A stretch of 64,000 nucleotides of DNA, taken from the NCBI RefSeq assembly GCF_042688385.1, contig NZ_JBHUPY010000012.1, positions 248,001 through 312,000 of the forward strand, given 5' to 3'. The position numbers were made by a program, and so were the translations under genes. Positions 33,997-42,667 of the stretch are shown here, piece after piece. The notes below the pieces were generated by a model that was given only the letters and a program-made list of their open reading frames with translations, did not search any database and was not told the DNA's origin. Origin of the DNA: Herpetosiphon sp042688385. Its GTDB lineage: Bacteria; Chloroflexota; Chloroflexia; Chloroflexales; Herpetosiphonaceae. Each line of letters opens with the position of its first letter. The stretch's first letter is position 1.

Positions 33997-36402
33997 ATGC
34001 CAGAACCACGATCATTTGGCCAACAATTGCGCGAATATCGCCACCAACGCCAACTTACCCAAGCAGCTTTGGCCGAGGAAGTTGGCTGCGCGGTCGAGAG
34101 TATTCGCAAGATGGAAGCTAATCGCCAGCGGCCATCACGCAGTTTGGCTGCTCGTTTAGCCACAATTTTGCAGCTATCAAATGAGCAAACTCAGCTCTTT
34201 TGCGCTCAAGCGCGCCTTGTTGGCACGGCTGAAACCAAACAAACGCCAAGCGGATTGCCCTTAACCGCTAGCAAATTAATCAATCGCCAAAGCGAAGTTG
34301 CAACCCTGCACCAATATCTCAACGCTGAACATATTCGGATGATCACGTTGACTGGGCCGGGCGGCGTGGGTAAAACTCGCTTGGCCTTGCAGATTGCCCA
34401 ACAAAGCTCGAAGTATTTTCCTGATGGAGTCTATTTTGTCGATTTGGCCCAAGCTACCAGCGTCGCCGAGCTTGGTTTAGCGCTGAGCCAAGCGCTCAAT
34501 TTGCCAAGTAGCAAATATAGTTGGCAACGCCAAATTCAGCTTCATTTTCAGCATGCCCGCATCTTGTTGATTCTCGATAATCTTGAGCAATTGTTGAGTG
34601 CCACCGCAGTCTTGCGCTGGTTGCTCGATCACACCACCGGCCTCAAATTATTGTTGACCAGTCGCGCCTTGTTGCACTGCGCTGGCGAATATGCTGTGCC
34701 GCTTGCGCCGTTGCGGTTGCCGACATCCAGCGCTACGCTTAGCGAACTCAAAACCAATCCAGCGGTTCAGCTTTTTGTGCAACGCGCCCAAACCTTGAAC
34801 CCGCAATTTAGCCTAACCAGCGCCAACGCCGAGGCTATCAAACACATTTGTTGGCAGGTCGATGGCTTGCCCTTGGCCTTGGAATTGGCGGCAGCCCGCA
34901 CGCGCTTGCTCACGCCAGAAGCCTTGCTGGCCTATTTGCAACCGCCCTTAGCTCTGTTGACGACCAATGATCCGACTGCGCCAGCCCGCCACCAAAGCAT
35001 GCACAACGCGATTAATTGGAGCTACCAACAAATTTCGCCGCAACAACAGCAACTGTTGCGCCAATTGGCAATTTTTCAGGCTGGCTGTACGCTTGATGCG
35101 ATTCAGGCAATCGTGCCCAATCCACAACAGCTTGATTTGCTCGATCAATTGGCGGGGTTAATTGATCATAGTTTGTTAGCGATGCAAGCTGAACCAGAGC
35201 AACCACAGCGCTTTCGCATGCTCAGCTTGATTCAAGAATTCGCAGCCCAAGAATTGAGCAACCATGGCGAATTAAACACGCTTGCCCAACGCCATCTTGA
35301 ATATTATGTCATGTATTGTGAATCGCTGAGTGAGCAAGTGTTGGAGCAGCGCCACGCGCTTTTGGCCGAGCGCGAGAATCTGCGAGCAGCAATTAATTGG
35401 GCTATTCGCACGCAAAACTGGCTAGCAGCCAGCAGCTGTATCGTGCCCTTGGCTGAATTTTGGTATCGTTATGGAACGAGCGAGGAATTGCAAAGCTGGC
35501 TCGATTGGCTAAGCACCAAGCCGCTCTCGCCAAGGATGCATGCTCGTTGCAGCGAAATGCAGGGCTATATTGCGGCCTTTTTGCAAAGCCAATATCGCGC
35601 TGGCCAAGCCTGGTATCAACAAGCGTTGGCCCAACGCCAAGCCATGCAACAACCAGCAGCAATTGCTGAAAATATGGCAAAATTGGGTGAAATTACGATG
35701 GAGCAAGGCCATTATGCCCAAGCGCTTGAGCATTATCGCAGCGCTTGTAGCCTCTACGAGCAGCTTGGCGATCAAGAGGCTGTGTTTGCCATGCACGATT
35801 GCCAAGCGATGGTGTTGGTGCGCCAAGGCCAATTGAAGCTTGCCCAACAGCTTTTGCAGCAAAGCCTTGCTTATTGGCAGCAGCAGCACATTTTGCCAAG
35901 CCTCGCATTTAGCCTGAATTATCTCGGCATGATTGCGCTTTATCAAACCAACTTTGCCGAAGCGCAACAAGCCCATGAACAAGCCTTGGCAATTTGGCGC
36001 AGCCTTGATGATCAACGTGGCATCGCTTCGGCCTTGAATGCACTCACGCCAGTGTTGGTGCAGCAAGGCCAAATCAGCGCAGCACTTGCCGCGATCCAAG
36101 CCAGCCTAAAAATTCGCTGGAGCTTGCACGATTATGATGGCTTGGCATGGAATTTGGAACGCTTTGCTGAATTATTAAGCATGCAAGGCCAGGCCGAATT
36201 GGCAATTCAATGTTGGAGCAAAGCCCAGCAATTGCGCGCTGAATTGGCTTTGCCGTTGTTCGAGGCTGAGCAACAACGCTTACAGCCAACTATCGCCCAT
36301 TGTCAGCAGCAACTAAGCTCGGCTCAATGGCAACAAATCTGGTTCGATAGCCAAAACCTTGGTTTGGCAAACCTGATTGAAACGCTTTTAGCTCAAACTT
36401 AA
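33997..36402 (+). CDS. HTH (XRE) / NB-ARC ATPase / TPR regulator
   Basis: 801 aa. N-terminal XRE-type HTH (about 5-65: LTQAALAEEVGCAVESIRKME), an NB-ARC-like ATPase with Walker A TGPGGVGKTR (about 122-131) and Walker B RILLILDNLEQL, and GLPLALELAAAR mid-domain. Many TPR repeats follow (about 480-790). This is the STAND/AfsR-like class of signal-transduction ATPases; inducer unknown. RBS AAGGAG is 13 nt away, rather distant. It stands alone. Confidence 0.9.
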   Translation: MPEPRSFGQQLREYRHQRQLTQAALAEEVGCAVESIRKMEANRQRPSRSLAARLATILQLSNEQTQLFCAQARLVGTAETKQTPSGLPLTASKLINRQSEVATLHQYLNAEHIRMITLTGPGGVGKTRLALQIAQQSSKYFPDGVYFVDLAQATSVAELGLALSQALNLPSSKYSWQRQIQLHFQHARILLILDNLEQLLSATAVLRWLLDHTTGLKLLLTSRALLHCAGEYAVPLAPLRLPTSSATLSELKTNPAVQLFVQRAQTLNPQFSLTSANAEAIKHICWQVDGLPLALELAAARTRLLTPEALLAYLQPPLALLTTNDPTAPARHQSMHNAINWSYQQISPQQQQLLRQLAIFQAGCTLDAIQAIVPNPQQLDLLDQLAGLIDHSLLAMQAEPEQPQRFRMLSLIQEFAAQELSNHGELNTLAQRHLEYYVMYCESLSEQVLEQRHALLAERENLRAAINWAIRTQNWLAASSCIVPLAEFWYRYGTSEELQSWLDWLSTKPLSPRMHARCSEMQGYIAAFLQSQYRAGQAWYQQALAQRQAMQQPAAIAENMAKLGEITMEQGHYAQALEHYRSACSLYEQLGDQEAVFAMHDCQAMVLVRQGQLKLAQQLLQQSLAYWQQQHILPSLAFSLNYLGMIALYQTNFAEAQQAHEQALAIWRSLDDQRGIASALNALTPVLVQQGQISAALAAIQASLKIRWSLHDYDGLAWNLERFAELLSMQGQAELAIQCWSKAQQLRAELALPLFEAEQQRLQPTIAHCQQQLSSAQWQQIWFDSQNLGLANLIETLLAQT

Positions 36403-36504
36403 TTCTTAAATTTATTTAAAAATACCCCGCTTTTGCCCCGCTTTTTATCCTTCTGTTGGCTGGTGGCGTTTGGTCTAATACAGCTGCTAGTCAACGAAGG
36501 AGGC

Positions 36505-36531
36505 CATGCGCAGCGCAAACCGAGGCACATA
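36505..36531 (+). CDS. Possible 8-codon leader peptide
   Basis: ATG with a perfect AAGGAGG 3 nt upstream reads MRSANRGT and then stops, 31 bp before the GH16 gene. The RBS is the best in this interval and has no other ORF. It might be a translational leader or a decayed start; there is no independent support. Confidence 0.25.
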
Positions 36532-36562
36532 GAGAGTGGCACAATCTAGTACGGGGTACACG

Positions 36563-38476
36563 ATGAAAGTTTATAAACCAATGCTCAAACTCATTGTCGC
36601 GTTTTTGGTCTTTTTACCGCTCGTCACCAGTGCAGCCAGCAGCACCGAACAGTTCAACCAGCCAATCAGCAATTCGAGCATGTTTAGCTGGTACACCAAC
36701 TCAAGCACGGCGACTGGCACGGCCAACATTAGCGATAGCCAAGCCCAAGATGGCAAAATTCTGCGGCTTTCGATTGGCGCGAACCAAGCTGCCTATCCAG
36801 GTCAAGGCTCGAACTTAGTTTCACGCCAAATGTATCATTATGGCACCTACGAAGGCCGGATGAAAACCGCTAATTGCGCCAGCGACGAAGGCGTAATCAA
36901 TGGCTTTTTTACCTATTTCAATGATGGTAGCGATAGCAATGGCAATGGCTTGCCCGATAACAGCGAAATCGATATTGAATGGCTGTGTGCTGAGCCACAA
37001 TCAATTTTGATTACGATTTGGACTGATTACAACGACCCAACCGCGATCAGCCGCCGGGTCTATCGCAAGATCAATGTGGCCACTGGCACGGTTGAGTATA
37101 CCCGCTATGCCACAACCTTCGGCGGGAGTTACACCGATTTATCGAACAGCCAAGGCGAAAATCAGCCCACCACGGTGCAGGCGATTCCAGGCTACAATTC
37201 GGCCACTGCATTCTACGAATATGGCTTCAATTGGACTGCCAGCAACGTGACCTTGTGGGTTGTTAATCCCAGCAATGGCCAAAAAATTGTGCTTTGGGAT
37301 TATCGCGGACCAAGTGCGCGGATTCCGCAAAATCCAGCGGCCTTTATGGTCAACTTATGGCATCACCCCAACTGGACTCCAGAATGCTGCGCCAATGCCA
37401 CCAATCCACCTCGGGCTACCCGTTCGCTCGATGTCGATTGGTTGCGCTTCACGCCCCAAGGCGACATCCCAAGTGATATGGTTGCGCCAAGCGCGCCGAG
37501 CAACCTACAATCAGCCAGCAAAACCCATAACAGCGTGAATTTGAGTTGGAATGCAGCAACCGATAATGTTGGCGTAGTTGGCTACGATATTTATCAAAAT
37601 GGCGGCAGCAATCCAGTTGCTAGCAGCAGCAGCACCAATATTACAATCAATGGGTTGAATCCCAGCACCGTCTATAGCTTTGCGGTCAAGGCTCGTGATG
37701 CGGCAGGCAATCGCTCGGCCAACAGCACCAGCCTCAGCGTCACCACCAACAACCCACCAACGAGCGGCAACGGCTTGCAAGCCACCTTTGTCAAAACCTC
37801 GGATTGGGGCAATGGCTACGTTGGCGTGTATCGCATCACCAACAATGGCAGCAGCGCGGTCGATGGCTGGACACTTAGCTTTGATTTACCAAGCAATGCG
37901 ACAATTGCCAGCTGGTGGGATGCGACCCAAGCTAAGAATGGCAACCGCTACACCGCTGGCAACTTAGGCTGGAACCAGCGGATTGAGGTTGGCCAAACTC
38001 GCGAATTTGGCTTTAGTGGCAGTTACAGCGGCGCATGGGTTAATCCCAGCAACTGTATTGTCAATGGCCAAAGCTGTAACGGTAGCACAACCAGCCCAAA
38101 TCTGGCACTTGGGCGACCAGTTCAAGTTTCTTCAGCAGAAACCAGCGCACTAGGTGGAGCGAACGCCACCGACGGCAATAGCAACACCCGCTGGGCCAGC
38201 AGCTACAGCGATCCGCAATGGATTCAAGTTGATTTGGGCAGCAGCAAAAACCTCAGCAAAGTTGTACTAAATTGGGAAGCAGCCTATGCTCGCGCCTATC
38301 AAGTGCAAGTTTCCGATGATGCTAGCACATGGCGCACGCTGAGCACGGTCAGCAACGGCGATGGCGGCACCGATACGTTGAATGTCAGCGGCAGCGGACG
38401 CTACCTGCGAGTGTATGCGACCCAACGTGCCACCGAATGGGGCTACTCGCTGTGGGAAATCGCCGCCTATAACTAA
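36563..38476 (+). CDS. Secreted GH16 glucanase with FN3, CBM2 and CBM32-like modules
   Basis: 637 aa. Signal peptide to about residue 26. GH16 catalytic domain (about 27-305) with the EIDIE catalytic motif (E-x-D-x-E). Then FN3 (about 312-400), a CBM2-like cellulose-binding module (about 408-515: WNQRIEVGQTREFGFSGSYSG, with Cys pair) and a C-terminal F5/8-type (CBM32) module (about 520-637: RWASSYSDPQWIQVDLG). It probably cleaves beta-1,3/1,4-glucans outside the cell. A strong terminator follows. Confidence 0.9.
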   Translation: MKVYKPMLKLIVAFLVFLPLVTSAASSTEQFNQPISNSSMFSWYTNSSTATGTANISDSQAQDGKILRLSIGANQAAYPGQGSNLVSRQMYHYGTYEGRMKTANCASDEGVINGFFTYFNDGSDSNGNGLPDNSEIDIEWLCAEPQSILITIWTDYNDPTAISRRVYRKINVATGTVEYTRYATTFGGSYTDLSNSQGENQPTTVQAIPGYNSATAFYEYGFNWTASNVTLWVVNPSNGQKIVLWDYRGPSARIPQNPAAFMVNLWHHPNWTPECCANATNPPRATRSLDVDWLRFTPQGDIPSDMVAPSAPSNLQSASKTHNSVNLSWNAATDNVGVVGYDIYQNGGSNPVASSSSTNITINGLNPSTVYSFAVKARDAAGNRSANSTSLSVTTNNPPTSGNGLQATFVKTSDWGNGYVGVYRITNNGSSAVDGWTLSFDLPSNATIASWWDATQAKNGNRYTAGNLGWNQRIEVGQTREFGFSGSYSGAWVNPSNCIVNGQSCNGSTTSPNLALGRPVQVSSAETSALGGANATDGNSNTRWASSYSDPQWIQVDLGSSKNLSKVVLNWEAAYARAYQVQVSDDASTWRTLSTVSNGDGGTDTLNVSGSGRYLRVYATQRATEWGYSLWEIAAYN

Positions 38477-38497
38477 GGAGTAATCCTAACCCTCTTC

Positions 38498-38530
38498 AAC
38501 CCCTTTGTTCTCGTTGAACAAAGGGGTTTT
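38498..38530 (+). terminator. Rho-independent terminator after GH16
   Basis: AACCCCTTTGTTC-TCGTT-GAACAAAGGGGTT, a 13-bp perfect stem followed by TTTTGG. Ends the GH16 transcript. Confidence 0.88.
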
Positions 38531-38719
38531 GGTGCTTAAAGAGCGCGGTTAACTCTCCTTTTAAAAAGGCAAGAATGCCATGAATTGGCGGGAGCTTCAG
38601 CTTCATATCGATGCTAGAATGGCGTGTTGCGAGGCGATACTCGCCATTTGCTGGGGCTTGCAGCAGGGTCATTGCCATAAGTAAACTAAGCAGGAATTCG
38701 TGCAAGGAGATTTTAGGCT

Positions 38720-38965
38720 ATGAACAGGCAAAAACGACCACTCTCAACCAGCGAACAGCGAATTATGCAGCTTCTGATTCAAGGTCAGACCAATAAAGCA
38801 ATTGCCATGGCCTTAAATTTAACCACAGGCAGCGTCGAAACCAGTTTACACCGGATTTATGCCAAATTAGGAGTTGACAATCGGGTGCGAGCCGCCTTGG
38901 TCTATCTCCAATTAACCAATCCTAGCCAGCCATTGCCAGCGCGCGAAAACGGTTCGCCTGCATGA
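38720..38965 (+). CDS. Stand-alone LuxR-type HTH protein
   Basis: 81 aa, almost only a GerE-like HTH (about 8-65): LSTSEQRIMQLLIQGQTNKAIA, SVETSLHRIYAKLGV and NRVRAALVY. No receiver or sensor domain. AAGGAG 10 nt upstream. It may regulate the neighbouring GH16 or LLM gene, though no operator is evident. The 120 bp upstream hold no gene. Confidence 0.8.
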   Translation: MNRQKRPLSTSEQRIMQLLIQGQTNKAIAMALNLTTGSVETSLHRIYAKLGVDNRVRAALVYLQLTNPSQPLPARENGSPA

Positions 38966-39082
38966 ATCCTGTTAGATTAAGCTAGCAATTACTAGATTAA
39001 TCACGCAAACTGGGGGTACAATACTGCTAGAACAACGCTGACCAACAGCATTTCAGCGTTTTTAGCATGTGATGGAGTACTC

Positions 39083-40135
39083 ATGGAAGCCACCGTTGGT
39101 CAAACCAGCCCTGCCCAAACAACCAGAAAAATAGCATTTTCGGTGCTCGATTTAGCCACCGTTTTCGAAGGCAGTACGCCTGCTGATGCGTTTAAAAATA
39201 GTTTAGCACTGGCACAACATGCAGAGCAGCTCGATTTTAAACGCTTTTGGCTGGCCGAGCATCATAATATGGCCAATGTTGCCAGCGCTGCGACTGCCGT
39301 GGTCATTGGCCATGTGGCCGCAGGCACCAAGCGCATTCGGGTTGGTTCTGGCGGGGTGATGTTGCCCAATCACTCACCATTGGTGATTGCTGAACAATTT
39401 GGCACGCTCGAATCGATCTATCCAGGCCGCATCGACTTAGGTTTGGGTCGAGCGCCAGGCACCGATGGCCGCACCGCGATGGCTTTGCGCCGCGATATGA
39501 TGGCCAGCGCCGAGCGCTTCCCCGATGATGTGCGCGAATTGCAAGCCTATTTTGCCGAGCCAAGCCCAGGCCAATATTTGCGGGCAATTCCCGGGGCGGG
39601 CTTGCATGTGCCGTTGTGGTTGCTTGGCTCAAGCACGTTTAGCGCGCAGTTGGCGGCCAAATTAGGCTTGCCCTTTGCCTTCGCTGCCCATTTTGCCCCA
39701 ACCCATTTGTTTGATGCCTTGCAATTGTATCATCAGCACTTTCAGCCATCGGCCCAGCTTGCCAAGCCCTATAGCATGGTTGCAATCAACGTCATTGGCG
39801 CGGAAACCGATGCCGAAGCCCAATATTTGTTTACCAGCATTCAACAAGCCTTTTTAGATATTCAGCGCGGCACGCCGCGGCCAATTCCGGCTCCAACCAA
39901 CGATCCAGCCAAGCGCCAAGCGCTAGATTTTGCCTTTGCGCAAAGCCCAATGTTGGCCTACACCGCGATTGGCACAGTTGATACCTTGGAGCAACGCCTC
40001 AGCCAGATTATCAAAGAAACTGCCGCCGACGAAATTATGGTTAGCGCCAATATTTACGATCAAGCAGCGCGCAAGCGTTCATTTGAAATCGTCGCTGCCG
40101 CTCGCGATCGCATCAACGCCAAACGCTTGGCCTAA
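39083..40135 (+). CDS. LLM-class flavin-dependent oxidoreductase
   Basis: 350 aa luciferase-like TIM barrel, MsnO8-type: FSVLDLATVFEGSTPADAF near the N-terminus, FWLAEHHNMANVASAA (about 53-68), RIRVGSGGVMLPNHSPL, ERIDLGLGRAPG-type region (about 113-125) and LGSSTFSAQLAAKLGLP. Uses reduced flavin to oxidise or oxygenate an unknown substrate. RBS GGAG; -10-like TACAAT about 62 bp upstream. Followed by a long terminator. Confidence 0.93.
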   Translation: MEATVGQTSPAQTTRKIAFSVLDLATVFEGSTPADAFKNSLALAQHAEQLDFKRFWLAEHHNMANVASAATAVVIGHVAAGTKRIRVGSGGVMLPNHSPLVIAEQFGTLESIYPGRIDLGLGRAPGTDGRTAMALRRDMMASAERFPDDVRELQAYFAEPSPGQYLRAIPGAGLHVPLWLLGSSTFSAQLAAKLGLPFAFAAHFAPTHLFDALQLYHQHFQPSAQLAKPYSMVAINVIGAETDAEAQYLFTSIQQAFLDIQRGTPRPIPAPTNDPAKRQALDFAFAQSPMLAYTAIGTVDTLEQRLSQIIKETAADEIMVSANIYDQAARKRSFEIVAAARDRINAKRLA

Positions 40136-40153
40136 TAAAACCGCTCATCAGCG

Positions 40154-40194
40154 GCATGCTTAACCAGCAATCGGTTAAGTATGCCGCTTTTTTA
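40154..40194 (+). terminator. Rho-independent terminator after LLM gene
   Basis: GCGGCATGCTTAACC and GGTTAAGTATGCCGC, a 15-bp stem with one G-T pair and a 7-nt loop, followed by six Ts. Confidence 0.9.
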
Positions 40195-40247
40195 TGCTGG
40201 GCAGCATCTCCATCGAACGAATGATTGTTCAATTGGCTAAGAGCAGT

Positions 40248-40253
40248 TATAAT
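40248..40253 (+). promoter_or_regulatory. -10 box upstream of the beta-helix protein
   Basis: TATAAT 150 bp before the ATG at 40403. It leaves a long 5' leader without evident structure; the rest of the 267-bp gap is the terminator and this leader. Confidence 0.4.
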
Positions 40254-40402
40254 CGTGGCGTTGATTGGGCTGATGAGAGCAGCCTAACCCCTCAACATAG
40301 CGTCATAATGCCTACGCTTACTCTCACGCAAACCAATTCTATTGAATTGCAATCAAGCTGGTTGTAGGCAGCACTATTTTAAGTCTGAGAAAGGGAACTT
40401 CG

Positions 40403-41740
40403 ATGAGCAACTGGTGGAAACTGCGCAGTCTTGGTTGTATAGTCAGTTTAGGTTTGGCAATTGGCTTGGCTCCCCAAGCCTCGCTGGCCGATGGCGTTGT
40501 GTATGTTGTGCCGGGCGGCGCTGGCAACCAAACAGGCAGCGATTGGGCCAATGCCAAGGATCTCCAAGCAGCCATCCAAAGCACAGCCGCTGGCACCGAA
40601 ATTTGGGTTAAACAAGGCATTTATCGGCCAACCACTGGGGCAGATCGGACAGTCGCCTTTACCCTAACCAATGGGCTAAACCTTTTTGGCGGCTTCGCTG
40701 GCACTGAAACCAACCGCCAACAGCGCAACCCACTGCAATATCCCAGCATTTTGAGTGGCGATTTGCTTGGCAACGACGCTGGTGCAGCCAATGATACCAA
40801 CCCAACCAGGAGCGATAATAGCTACCATGTTATGTATTGTGTATCAAAGTCTGAGCCAATTTTAATCGATGGATTTGTGATTCGTGGCGGTCAAGCAACA
40901 AACCAAATCTTTCCACGCAATATGGGCGGTGGAATCCTCGCAGATCAGTGTAATTTAACGATTTTAAATACTCGGATCTACAACAATGCTGCATTGTTTG
41001 GCGGCGGGATTCTGAATTTCAATAGCACATTAATGCTTGGTCAAAGCATTGTTGCTGGCAACTGGGCACTGAGCACTGGTGGCGGGCTGGAAAATCAACA
41101 AAATGGAATCGTTAACATACGATCAACCACATTTGTTGGCAATATTTCGCAGCAAAATACCGTGAGCGCCATTGCCAATGCTGGTGGCACGCTGAATCTG
41201 CATAATAGCATCGTTTGGGGCAATAATGGCATCGCGCCAATCAACGGCTCAAATAATAATTTTAACCTTACGGTGAGTTATTCGATTGTGCAGGGTGGCT
41301 TTGTTGGTACTGGCAATAGCAGTGCCGATCCCCAGTTTGTTGATGCTGATGGCGCTGATAATCTGATTGGCACGCTTGACGATAATGTGCAATTGCAAGC
41401 CAATTCAGCTGCTCGCAATGCTGGTAACAACAGTTTACTGCCAACCGACCAAACAGACCTTGACGGCGATGGCGATATTGCGGAAACAATCCCATTAACC
41501 ATCGATTATTTGCCACGAGTCAACGAAGGTTTAGTTGATATGGGACCATACGAATACCAAGGCAACGAACCAACAATCACGCCAACGCCAAGTAGTACGC
41601 CCAGCCCAACCGCAACGGCGACCGCTACCGCAACCCAAACCCCGACGGCTACGGTTATGCCAAGCGAAACCCCAAGCCCAACAGCTACGGCAACGGTTGT
41701 GCCTCAAAACAGCGTTTATCTACCAGCGGTAACGCGCTAA
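40403..41740 (+). CDS. Secreted beta-helix (choice-of-anchor Q) protein with C-terminal VYLPAVTR
   Basis: 445 aa. Signal peptide to about 30 (ends ASLADG). Right-handed parallel beta-helix (about 85-300) with repeated GGG-turns such as NMGGGILADQ and ALFGGGILNF. A choice-of-anchor Q type region follows (DPQFVDADGADN, DMGPYEYQG). Then a Thr/Pro-rich stalk (about 392-435) and a terminal NSVYLPAVTR. The stalk plus hydrophobic/basic end looks like a surface-retention signal but is not LPxTG. Binding target unknown. Confidence 0.75.
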   Translation: MSNWWKLRSLGCIVSLGLAIGLAPQASLADGVVYVVPGGAGNQTGSDWANAKDLQAAIQSTAAGTEIWVKQGIYRPTTGADRTVAFTLTNGLNLFGGFAGTETNRQQRNPLQYPSILSGDLLGNDAGAANDTNPTRSDNSYHVMYCVSKSEPILIDGFVIRGGQATNQIFPRNMGGGILADQCNLTILNTRIYNNAALFGGGILNFNSTLMLGQSIVAGNWALSTGGGLENQQNGIVNIRSTTFVGNISQQNTVSAIANAGGTLNLHNSIVWGNNGIAPINGSNNNFNLTVSYSIVQGGFVGTGNSSADPQFVDADGADNLIGTLDDNVQLQANSAARNAGNNSLLPTDQTDLDGDGDIAETIPLTIDYLPRVNEGLVDMGPYEYQGNEPTITPTPSSTPSPTATATATATQTPTATVMPSETPSPTATATVVPQNSVYLPAVTR

Positions 41741-41745
41741 GTTTC

Positions 41746-41782
41746 AAGGCGGCTGCTTGCTATTCCAAAGCAGCCGCCTTTT
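41746..41782 (+). terminator. Rho-independent terminator
   Basis: AAGGCGGCTGCTT and AAGCAGCCGCCTT (13 bp) with a 9-nt loop, followed by TT. Ends the beta-helix gene just before the ruvA promoter. Confidence 0.88.
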
Positions 41783-41804
41783 CGCGTAAGCCAGCCCAAA
41801 CCTG

Positions 41805-41810
41805 TATAAT
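41805..41810 (+). promoter_or_regulatory. -10 box of ruvA
   Basis: TATAAT in CCTGTATAATAGG, 33 bp before the ruvA ATG. Confidence 0.55.
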
Positions 41811-41842
41811 AGGCCCAAGCCTAGCTTAGCAGGGAGATCGCG

Positions 41843-42436
41843 ATGATCGCATCGGTACGGGGTGTTGTGCAATTTATTGGGCTGGATCAGGTAATCATTG
41901 ACGTGCATGGCGTGGGTTTGGCGATTGCTGTGCCGCGCACGGTTTTAGCGACGATTGGCGCTGTCGGTGATAGTGCCCAACTCTATACACACTTGCATGT
42001 GCGCGAAGATATGCTGGCCTTATTTGGCTTTAACTCGCCAGCCCAACGGGCCTTATTCGAGTTATTGCTTGGCGTGAGTGGCATCGGCCCCAAGGTTGCA
42101 TTGGCGCTGCTTTCCGCCGCCAGCCCCGAAGAATTGCAACAGGCGATTGCCCGCGAAGATACAATCATGCTCTCAAAAGTGCCAGGCATTGGCAAAAAAA
42201 CCGCTGCTCGTTTAGTGCTTGAACTGAAGGGCAAATTTGGCGTAAGCACAATTAGCCATCAACTCAGCACCAACCCAGGCTTGCTCGCGATCAATACCGA
42301 ATTGATCGATATTTTGACCAGCCTTGGCTATAGCAGCACTGAGGCCCAAGCAGCGCTCAATGCCCTGCCAGCAGATGCGCCCGCCGACACCGAAGAACGC
42401 CTCCGCTTGGCCCTGCAATATTTTGGTGGCGTGTAA
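41843..42436 (+). CDS. ruvA: Holliday junction DNA helicase subunit RuvA
   Basis: 197 aa, usual length. Domain I begins MIASVRGVVQFIG; HVREDMLALFGF; tandem HhH LLGVSGIGPKVALALLS and KVPGIGKKTAARLVLELKGK; domain III at the C-terminus (SLGYSSTEAQAALNAL). RuvA binds Holliday junctions and loads RuvB. No ruvB or ruvC beside it. RBS GGGAG. Small-RNA copy B starts 49 bp downstream. Confidence 0.97.
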   Translation: MIASVRGVVQFIGLDQVIIDVHGVGLAIAVPRTVLATIGAVGDSAQLYTHLHVREDMLALFGFNSPAQRALFELLLGVSGIGPKVALALLSAASPEELQQAIAREDTIMLSKVPGIGKKTAARLVLELKGKFGVSTISHQLSTNPGLLAINTELIDILTSLGYSSTEAQAALNALPADAPADTEERLRLALQYFGGV

Positions 42437-42484
42437 CCTAGCCCATAAGTCAGCTACAATGTAGGCCATGCAGGTAGCCTCACA

Positions 42485-42615
42485 ATAGGACTACCAAGAA
42501 TGATTCTCGTTAGGATGGCCGTAAGCTCGCGCTGGCATACTACGGTCAAATCCTTCCTCCTCACACACACTCTTCTCTCCTTCAAGCGGCCCAACTGGGC
42601 CGTTTGGAGTTTTAG
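42485..42615 (+). ncRNA. Candidate small RNA, repeat element copy B
   Basis: 131 nt, exactly the length of copy A and colinear with it. ATAGGACT, 15 nt, CGTTAGG, then a 7-bp stem GGCCGTA/TACGGTC (one G-U) around a small loop, CCTTCCTCCTC at 42552-42562, and the GC hairpin AAGCGGCCC-AACT-GGGCCGTTT (42584-42605) followed by GGAGTTTTAG. A possible TACAAT -10 lies at 42455-42460. It ends 5 nt before the right end of the decayed IS605 element. Confidence 0.62.
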
Positions 42616-42667
42616 CCCAGTGAACTACCACACCCACAAGGGGTGTAGCTTCTGCTTTCAACGACGG

